A stretch of 64,000 nt of DNA from Ligula intestinalis (Eukaryota > Platyhelminthes > Cestoda > Diphyllobothriidea > Diphyllobothriidae). The notes under the pieces were generated by a model. That model saw nothing but the letters and a program-made list of their open reading frames with translations. It had not been told where the DNA came from and ran no database searches. The position numbers and the translations under genes are program-made. Of this stretch, positions 56,101-64,000 are shown one piece after another. Numbering within the stretch: position 1 is the stretch's first letter; every line of letters starts with the position of its first letter. The DNA lies in contig JAYGXS010000004.1 in assembly GCA_036362985.1 (NCBI GenBank), positions 38,807,435 to 38,871,434 of the forward strand. Direction: 5' to 3'.

Positions 56101-59100
56101 ATGATTTTACTAGTATTACAGCAAAAATACACCTTGTGCTTCGATATTATAACATAAGAAATTACACTTGTTTTTAAGGATCCTGACTTTTGCTCTTTAG
56201 ACAACGAGAAACTCTGCTAACACATACCCTTGTCCTAAAGACTGGGCCCAACATAGATAGATGAGGTCATTATCTAGTCCGAGAGGTCATTCAGTTACTA
56301 TATTAATATGCTCAATTACTAACGCTTCAACGTTTTTAGAATACAGAGACCGTCGATAGAGTCTTTGTGTATACCACGGCGTGGAAACACTCTTACAATG
56401 AGATTTATTTGGATTATTTGTTCTCAGAGGACTGAGATTGACCGGGCAAACTTTTGAAATCCCAGTTATTGATTTCGTCGTTTTTCTTTAGCCGGTTAAT
56501 TTCAGATGGCAGACTCAACGATCAATATTGCAGCACGTGGGTTAGTCCACCATAGTCGCCGGAAGCGAAGAACGGTGAGGGGTTTCCCTTAACATTGCTT
56601 ATGTAGTTTGATCTTATAATAACAATGATAATGAGAGGATATTTACAGTTTGCTTAATTTTAATCTGTTTTGAGTTTGGATATTTCAGCCGGCTGTTGAA
56701 TGGCTGCAATGCGGATTTCGTCGATGAAATTATGTCCACCAATGTAGCTGAAGTGAAAATTTGACAGAGCTTCAGCTTCAGCATCAGCTTCAGCATTAGT
56801 ACGAGGAGAAAAGAATTGATATGGCCGCCAAAACCATGAGTCAAATGGAACGAATTGATGACAATTATTAATGATACCCCTAACCCAGCTTCCGTTACAT
56901 GAGCGTACTTGGGATATTGCAAATCAAGACGCATTACAATTACCGAAAAATTGCATGGCAAGTTTTTGACAGACTGCAACATTATGTCGGTAGTGGCAGT
57001 AACATCCCCCAAACACGAAACTTGCCCGCTTTCAAGGTATCTACCTTGAAAAAATTTACTGGCCTCAAGCCTTTTTTGTGAATAATTCATTGCAATGCTT
57101 GGCTGCAGTTTGTTCGTGTGTTTGCATTTCAGGTTTTTATTGCAACGGCAAATGCCAAGAACGCACATTCAAATTTTTGTTTCAGTCGTCGGAGGAGAGG
57201 AGGAAAAAAGGTAGTCAAATGGCAAATATTTTGAGACGCCAATTGATACTTGCCGTCATTCAGGAATTGCAATAACCGTAAGTATCTTCTCCAACTTTAT
57301 GAATTTAAAAATTCTCCATGGGCAATACATGGGATAAAAACTCTTGCTTTCAATGAGGTACCGCTACCTTCTAGGGATATTGTGGTCAGTGGATTTCCTA
57401 TTCCCGGATCTTTCTTCTTAATTAACTAAGAATATTTATCGTCTTTATTAGTTTTTACGAGATGAAATTGGAACAGTCAACTAAAAAACCTTCATCAAGT
57501 AAGACAACATTGGGTCTTTAAGTATGTTCTGAGTCATTTGGTTGGCTCATTGTTGCTTGCAAATAAATAGCATTCGTAAGAATAGAGCAGCTTTGATAGA
57601 AGCTATGCTGACCAAGACGAAGTGTTTTCCTCTGCTACGAATACCATTATCTGGCTCCGTATAAAGCATTCCATGACTTAAAGAGAATTCCAGGATATGA
57701 TTATTTGGCAATAACGTTCACTTCTAATCTATTTACTACTTTGTACATTTAGAGCAAACGACAGCCCTCAAGTCCTCTAAAACAATATTTTTCACTGAAA
57801 TTTGCATCGATACCATGGACACTTGTTCACGTAAGAAATCCGCGGGTTTTTTAAAGGTGATTTTATGCATTTTACCTGAACAATGCAACTTACTGATCTT
57901 CGTTAAGAATAATAGATGTTTGCAAAAACAAGAAAAAATATATCGTCCTCAATAAATACTGTGAATACTTTCCTGAGCATGGATATTTACGTAAATTTTC
58001 CCCAAGAATATTCGGTATTCGGTCAATTTCATTTGAATATGATCTACTAATCTAGTTTTTTCTGTTGCTGCACACGCGCAGTGGCTTGACTGTAGGCTGG
58101 TGAGAAATGTATCTGACGACGGAGGAATTGAAGAATACGGTGGGTTTAAAGTAACAGTGTTTGCAAGAAACGAGTTAAACATTTCTACTTTGATCGAAAG
58201 TACCACAAGGTAATTTTTCTAGAATTAAGTGAAGGCGTGGTCGTCGCGTGTGATTTGGCAGCCGATCTCAATCATTTGCGTCATAAGACTTTAAAGGCTT
58301 ACCACGCGGATCGTGACCGAGTCCCTGATTCTAAGCTACATTTCAGAATAATTAAGAGAAATAGGCATTGCCTCTCAAGAACCGATTACAAACGGCACGC
58401 CTTCCATTCGGTTTTAAATCGATATTTTACATTAAAGTATGTAATAACGTATGCACATGGACTTATTATTTCAAAACAGTGATATTTAAACGTAATCACT
58501 CTGGGGGATTGGAAATTACACGCGCCAACTAATAGGTATCAGCGTTCTTTGTAAATGTGAACGAAAACGTTTGCATGATGTAGCAGTGCTTTTGTGTCTG
58601 GATGAATTTACCGTTCAACTAAATACACAACCAGTTAATGTTTCAATGCACCTGTCGTGTCCGCCTTTTAACGTACTAGGGAAGTCCGTTCAAGGTAGCG
58701 AAAACGCGCTGCGAAAACGAGGGGCAAAGAGGCTTCTTAAAGTTTAAACAAGTTCCGGACAAGTTAATTATTGCGGCCAGGGGAAAAAACTCATCGAAGT
58801 GCAGGGCACAGCTCCAGTTCCTCAGGATCCGGTTTGTCTGCTTTTTACGCCTCAAATCTCTCTGTACACAACAGAGTGATCGATGTTTTTAGGTCAGTTT
58901 CCGTTAAATTATTTATAAGGAAACTGGATCGATGTAAAAGGACCAATTATCTTAGTAACCGACCTCAATAGTCTTGAAACATGCTCAACAAAATTTTGTT
59001 CTTTCAGTATTCCTTACTTTTCATTGAATAATATTTATTTGTGGAATTCTTTACTGCCTCAACTTCGTCACTTTGCAGTCAAATATTCACTTATGCTCTT

Positions 59101-60400
59101 ACTGCAATCACAGCAAGGAATGCACATATATCTGCCTATGCTGCAAACAGGATAAATCGTTTGTTTACCTGCACCGATTTGGCAATTGTCCTGTATTTTT
59201 AATATTGCATTTTCCTACTTTGATGCAGTAGGTGGCATAACTGATGAAATCCTAGAATTTTTGCAAGAAAACCCCTGGTACGCAAAAAGCCCAACTTAGG
59301 TTCCCCCAAGTGCGAATGTATGAAAGTAAACACCCTACTAAAAAGAAGACATATTGAGATTTAGTCAATTGATATTATATGGTAATGTAAAAGTAGCTCC
59401 TTTTTTAGAAAAACGGAAAATTTGGAAAGAGTCAAAAATCGGAGGTTTTAAGAAAACTTTTATTTTCAATATATAAGTGCAAAAAACCGAGTGAATGAAG
59501 CAGCATGAATAGAAGTAAGTTTGAGTATAATCTTTTTTTAGAATCTTTGGACACATATGCTGACGTATTACACACGAACAGCTCAAAGTTTTAAATCTTA
59601 AGAATTTATAATTTAACAAATCCGTCCACTTATTTCTTTGTTCCTACATTTATTGCGACAAGATTGAAATCAATCCAGCAGGCTTTCATTTGATTCTGTC
59701 GGTTTGGTCTTCACGGGATTAAGGTATTTCGTTGATATGCCGGACGGTGATTAATAAAGTTAAATAAATTTGTAATGTGTAATGCTGAACATAATATCCT
59801 GTGAACATTGGTGGAAATTGTACGTCCCATTCCTCCATAACTATTTCGAGAGATCGAATGTGACAAGCTTCAGATTGTTCTGGAATTTTTACTTTGCGCA
59901 TAACTGATCTCAGTCTTTTTATTTGATTATCCCTAAATACCGATTTTGGGTAACTATAGCGTGGGTAGGCCCATTTTGGATAGAAACACTAAAATAACTA
60001 CTATACTAGTTTCAGTAGGCGTATTTATGACTATACATTTAAGTCGGCAGACTGGTAGCTGCGGATCGCGTCCCGAGTGTTCACCGCCCATTGGCAAGCC
60101 TGCTAATATATCGCTGCCTATTCTTCACTTTCTTCATCTAACCAGCCTTTCCATTACATTACCGCGACTAACCTTGCTCAAAAGCAGCAACAGGTGAACT
60201 TGCAATTAATACGCACCATTCGTTAACTTTACACAATCGCTGTTAGCAGTTTCCTTAGATAATTCGCTGATGGTCGCACGAAAATATTTTTTATGCAGTT
60301 GCGGTCACACAGAGGGAAGACATCTTTATGCAAGAAAAAAGACAGCGACTTACATCATCTGAAGTATTGAGGTTCCTAAAAAATGAAAAATACTTTCAAA
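53151..60400. other. long AT-rich stretch, no gene recognised
   Basis: About 7 kb with only short ORFs. A 184-codon minus ORF (56614-57168) contains LMLKLMLKLKL from a CTTCAGCATCAG-type simple repeat and no domain, so I take it as chance. No PLE signature was found here. Confidence 0.45.
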
Positions 60401-60640
60401 GACTTCGCCCAGGCTCAGTGAACATCCCCCAACTTACACGCACCCGCCGGCGGTCCAGTTGAGGTTGATGATTATATTAAAAAATGCACCCAGTGACCTC
60501 GTCCAAGGTTAGTGAACAACCTTCATTATACCCGCGTCCGCCGTTGTTCCAGTTGGGGTTAGTGATGATATTACAAATGTGTACCTCAATGACCTCGCCA
60601 AAGGTCAACGAAACTCCCCAAACATACATACAAGTACTTT
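60401..60640 (+). repeat. tandem repeat, 94-96-bp unit, about 2.5 copies
   Basis: Units begin GACTTCGCCCAGGCTCAGTG (60401), GACCTCGTCCAAGGTTAGTG (60495) and GACCTCGCCAAAGGTCAACG (60591). The first two also share CACCCGCCGGCGGTCCAGTT / CGTCCGCCGTTGTTCCAGTT and GTTGATGAT / GTGATGAT. The third is cut off after about 50 bp. It is GC-richer than the flanks. Origin unknown. Confidence 0.75.
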
Positions 60641-61944
60641 AGCTTAAGGAATTAGAAGGGATATTTGGATTGTTTCAATCAAGTTTTCAAGTAGACCGGC
60701 CACAACACAGCCTGCTGTTCACAGTAGCCAGTCACCGGAAATTGAGAATTCTAATATTGAACCTTACATACGTGCAGTAATATTTTTACCAGATATTTTT
60801 ATTATTAATAATAAACACCCAATATTACACAAATTCTTCAGTCTATTGGGAAAGGGGGGAGTTTTCGGAATAAAACTCAACATTTCCAGGTTTGTCGACG
60901 CCCATTTCAGGTCGGTGCGATGTCGATTTGTTTTTTCCACCTTTTCAATTTACGCGCCCAACGCCGTCGGTATATATCTGCCGCATTAAACTATTTCAAA
61001 AAAATTTAACCACATTTTTGACTCATTTTTACAAAGACGCTTCCTCTTCCATCCCTTTTTTCACCCATAAAAATCCCAATCCCACCAGTCCCGTTAAACA
61101 GAAGACTCGGATTTTAAAAATCCAGGTGGGCCTACAAAAGCTACTTTGGCCCAATTTTGTTCTACGTGCTTACTAAAAACTTTAAAATAAGATATTTTAT
61201 GAAAGAATATACCTAAATACTGGGTTCTCAAACATTTTTTTATTATGCACTTGTCCGTTTAAGGCATGGTTTTAGGATCACCAAAACATCTCAACCAATT
61301 GCCGAGACTAGTGAACGTCCATAACACTAGTCGCCAATGAATACACCAGAAATTATTGCAGAAACTTTGTTTAAAAATTTACCTGCTGAAAAAGCGCTTT
61401 AATTAGATATTTCGGCGTCAAATATCGATGTACTTTACGTTTTCTGAAGATTGAATCAAGATAAAAATATGAAATTTTGAATTCCCTTCAACGTGGGAGA
61501 CACGTTCGATCTTCTCATTTTATTACATATACAATTGGCTATCTCAAGGTCTGTGAAGATTGGAGTTTGAATGCGTGGTTTTCCACACATTTCTGGTCGT
61601 TTGTTTGATCAATTTAATAGAGTTGAGGCAAAAAATGCCAATTACTACAAAAGACTTCAGTTCACATGAGTAGATTCAAGAAAAATGGACCCAATTTAAT
61701 TATATCCGACTTTTCCTAGTATCCAAGGAATTTCCGCTCATATTAAACTCTGCGGACCGTAATAAAAACCAGAAAATCTTTATGCTTCTTCAAATAACAT
61801 AAATATGTGTTTGCGTTCATTAAATTGAGGTAAGTGCAAGTATGAGATAACGTTTTATGTATGAAAGCAAATGTCCGCGTTCCAGGTATTTGCATCATAA
61901 AAAAAGATAGTCGAATACCGGAACATTTTTTTTGTTATTTTGAG

Positions 61945-61975
61945 CTTTCGAACTTCTGCTGGAGTACATCATCAG
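61945..61975 (-). ncRNA. hammerhead-like core in PLE E tail
   Basis: On the minus strand CTGATGA (61975-61969), then a GTACT/AGTTC hairpin with one mismatch around CCAGCAGA, then GAAAG (61949-61945). Both core blocks are exact. The stem II sequence differs from element A's. Stems I and III and the cleavage site are not assigned. Confidence 0.55.
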
Positions 61976-62128
61976 AGGTGGAGAGCAGCAACTAAAAAGT
62001 GGCTGATTAAAGCGTGGGAACAAACATTTAAAAATTGAAAGCGTAAAACATCGATAACTGTTTGGTATGGGGTGCCAAATGGCCACGTCAGCAACGAAAA
62101 CGGGACGATTATGGAGGATGCAGGCTAA

Positions 62129-62362
62129 TTAATTATGATGGTCATCTCGCTGTGATCGTATGTAAGAGTGCAAGGCTCTGTATGTCGGCGTCAATTCAAC
62201 ACATCCGTTGACATAATTCCCGTCTGTGGACCAGGTTTCGATCAATTCTCTGCTCGTCTTGTTGCCCGTGTGGACGAGTACCTTGTCGGCATTGTCTCTA
62301 GAAAACGAAGAGTGGATTGAATTTTGAACACAAGTTTGTAAAACTGCTACGTTTTGAACCAT
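62129..62362 (-). pseudogene. PLE E C-terminal GIY-YIG region
   Basis: The frame contains HSSFSRDNADKVLVHTGNK, TSRELIETWSTDGNYVN and CVELTPTYRALHSYIRS. Compare element A: FDEAEILARGDNRVSRELLE, SWFTGPQSINK. This is the segment after the nuclease core, ending at a natural stop. The GIY and YIG motifs themselves are missing (5' truncation). Confidence 0.7.
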
Positions 62363-62730
62363 ACAATTAAGTTATCAACTTATAAGTTGTAATTTGTTTT
62401 AGTATGCGAAAAATAATGACCGTAAACAAGCAGATAGATTAAAACCCGAGACACTGCCACTTTTCTGTCAAGCCGTTGGCAACAGTTTTCCGAGCCTTCT
62501 CTATCTACAGTTCAGTATGAACAAATAGAAAAACTTTAAAAGGAAGGGGTCGAAGATTCTAAGTTTTTGTAAAATCATAGTATATATTCTGCCTCTCGCG
62601 TGGCCTAAAGGTAAATATATATTCTGAAAACTGTTCCAGTGTGCACAGAAAAGTGAGTTCTTTCACATCCAGCATATGATTTATTTATTATGCTCACGGA
62701 AGTAAAGAAGCCTGTGACATTTTGCCATTT

Positions 62731-62761
62731 TACCTTGACTTACCTTAACTTACCTTGACTT
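62731..62761 (+). repeat. short 10-bp tandem repeat
   Basis: TACCTTGACT, TACCTTAACT, TACCTTGACT in a row. It may be the simple-sequence end of a retroelement copy, but no element body was identified. Confidence 0.6.
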
Positions 62762-64000
62762 AGAGTACATAGATACTTGATGCCAAACTTTCTAAGCAAA
62801 GTGCTATTTTAAGGGGTAACTTGTTAACGAAAGTCGTTTACTTGACCTTAGGCATATTAATATCTGACATTTTCTGCGGAAGTTCATTTTTTGGGCAATG
62901 AGTTGATATGTTTGTGTAATCCTAAAACCATGACACAAACTGAGAAGTGCATAGTAAAAAATGTCCAAAAAACTCACTATTTGGGTAAAGGCATTTAAAG
63001 AATGTCTTATTTTGAAGGTTTTCAGAAGCAATTAGGGCATAATCCTTATTTATGGGCTATTGAATAAAACCACTAAAATCGTAGTGTTAACCACCATTCC
63101 AAGAACGATCTGAACCTTGTCGTAATCAAGATCCTGAAATAATTGCAAAGAAATGTGACGAAAGGAAATTTATCTTAGTGCGCACAAAATTGTACGTGTG
63201 CGATTACGCCTGGCAAGTCCATGTAAATTTATTCGCCACTGGTCGGCATTTCCGCACGTGAACTCATAAAATATCTTACTCCTGTGACCTGACAATCGGC
63301 GTAATCAAGCGAAAATCTGGTTGCCTTCGTCCACTCAAACTCCAGCAATTTAAAAACGGAAGAAACAACTAGCAATTACCGTGAAGCCATGCTGGGAAAC
63401 ATGCGTTCTATATAGCCTTGTACTGTTCAGTAACAGCCATACTTTACACTGCGCATAATATGGAGCTATATTTATATGAAAATTTTACAAAACGATTGTT
63501 TTCCAACGTAATTCTACCTGTGTTGCTTTATTCACTCGTTTTTTGCATGCACAGACCTTTTCGAAATTTAAACCTTGAGTTTACCTAGCATGTCCGATTT
63601 TCACTATTGCGGAATTTTCTGCTTTTCTAACAAAGCTGGTTTTCTATTGGCAGCAATATGCTGTATTTCGAAGAAAAACTTTTATTTTGTTGTTTTTAGA
63701 CTTTGAGGACGCTGGGTTTGCTTAAAAAAGATGTTCTTTTAAAAATTCTTGTATTTCATTTGTAAGACAATCTTTTTATACGAAGTTTTGGGAAGGCTTT
63801 CTTGTGAGGTCACCTGAAAGTAAATTCACCCGCTCAAGAGTCTTACGGAATTTGTGACGAAAGGCTTCATTTTTGATTAAGGAGTGTTAATTTTTTTTAA
63901 TTGGGGGGAAATGAACAGTGGAAAATATATTAAATCAAGTTGTCATTGTTTTGGTGAGCTAAATATATGTGAATCGTAACAGGAAAGAGTCAAAGTCAAT

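Larger units (their letters stand above)
61915..62362 (-). mobile_element. PLE fragment E: end of nuclease gene plus tail
   Basis: A 5'-truncated PLE on the minus strand: coding end at 62362-62129, about 150 bp of untranslated sequence, then the tail with a hammerhead-like core (61975-61945) and an A-rich end. The tail design matches fragment F at 3.3 kb. Confidence 0.75.

Noticed and set aside
56614..57168. 184-codon minus-strand ORF as a gene
   Set aside because: Part of it comes from a simple CTTCAGCATCAG-type repeat. It shows no domain and lies in AT-rich sequence where long ORFs can occur by chance.
59241..59280. CTGATGA followed by AAGAAAACC as another hammerhead core
   Set aside because: No hairpin of the expected kind lies between the blocks and no PLE tail words (CGTCAGG, AATAAA, CAGCGAT) follow, so it is probably chance.

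Overview
The window looks like a piece of a repeat-rich animal nuclear genome. A flatworm, probably a tapeworm, is my best inference. There are no bacterial-style genes or operons. One spliced gene has long AT-rich introns with GT..AG borders, and most other recognisable sequence is retroelement debris. The taxon guess rests on the mix of Penelope-like elements (PLEs) with hammerhead-like tails, an RTE retrotransposon of a type I associate with flatworms, and a Jockey/CR1-group element. No rRNA or mitochondrial gene is present to confirm it.

Host gene (about 4.95-26.3 kb, + strand): six exons encode the C-terminal copine (von Willebrand A-like) domain of a copine, a Ca2+-dependent phospholipid-binding protein. 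The exons (4952-5104, 7126-7201, 11212-11339, 12920-13022, 19771-19902, 25805-26023) join in one frame into about 269 residues, ending in a proline/tyrosine-rich tail and followed by AATAAA at 26288. The tandem C2 domains expected upstream were not found between 1 and 4951 and probably lie outside the window. The intron after exon 12920-13022 holds a nearly full-length, GC-rich non-LTR element on the - strand (about 13143-16651) between matching target-site duplications. Its N-terminus carries a 2A-like GIEANAGP motif and a PHD-like C4HC3 finger ahead of the endonuclease and reverse transcriptase.

PLE load: at least a dozen PLE pieces are scattered on both strands. They include a nearly complete ORF cut by the left edge (2-2373), decayed GIY-YIG ends at 3.3-3.9 and 61.9-62.4 kb, and solo, inverted or tandem tails at 17.1, 22.1, 29.8, 41.9, 46.1-46.5 and 52.7-53.1 kb. 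Several tails carry a CTGATGA..GAAA hammerhead-ribozyme-like core with different stem II sequences.

Nested cluster (32.1-40.8 kb): an RTE element on the - strand (about 33.1-38.95 kb) lies beside a PLE fragment (B). It was split by a second PLE (C, 34842-37216) with a 12-bp target duplication. That PLE was in turn split inside its GIY-YIG domain by a third PLE of a different family (35143-36791), flanked by about 345-bp inverted arms. To the right is a pLTR-like repeat followed directly by the 5' half of a PLE ORF (D). A related pLTR-like repeat lies inverted at 41.9-42.5 kb.

Elsewhere: a 465-bp pogo-like MITE at 46529-46993, two tRNA-like (SINE-like) segments, a 94-96-bp tandem repeat at 60.4 kb, and long AT-rich stretches (26.3-32.1, 47-52.6, 53.2-60.4, 62.4-64 kb) with only short chance ORFs.
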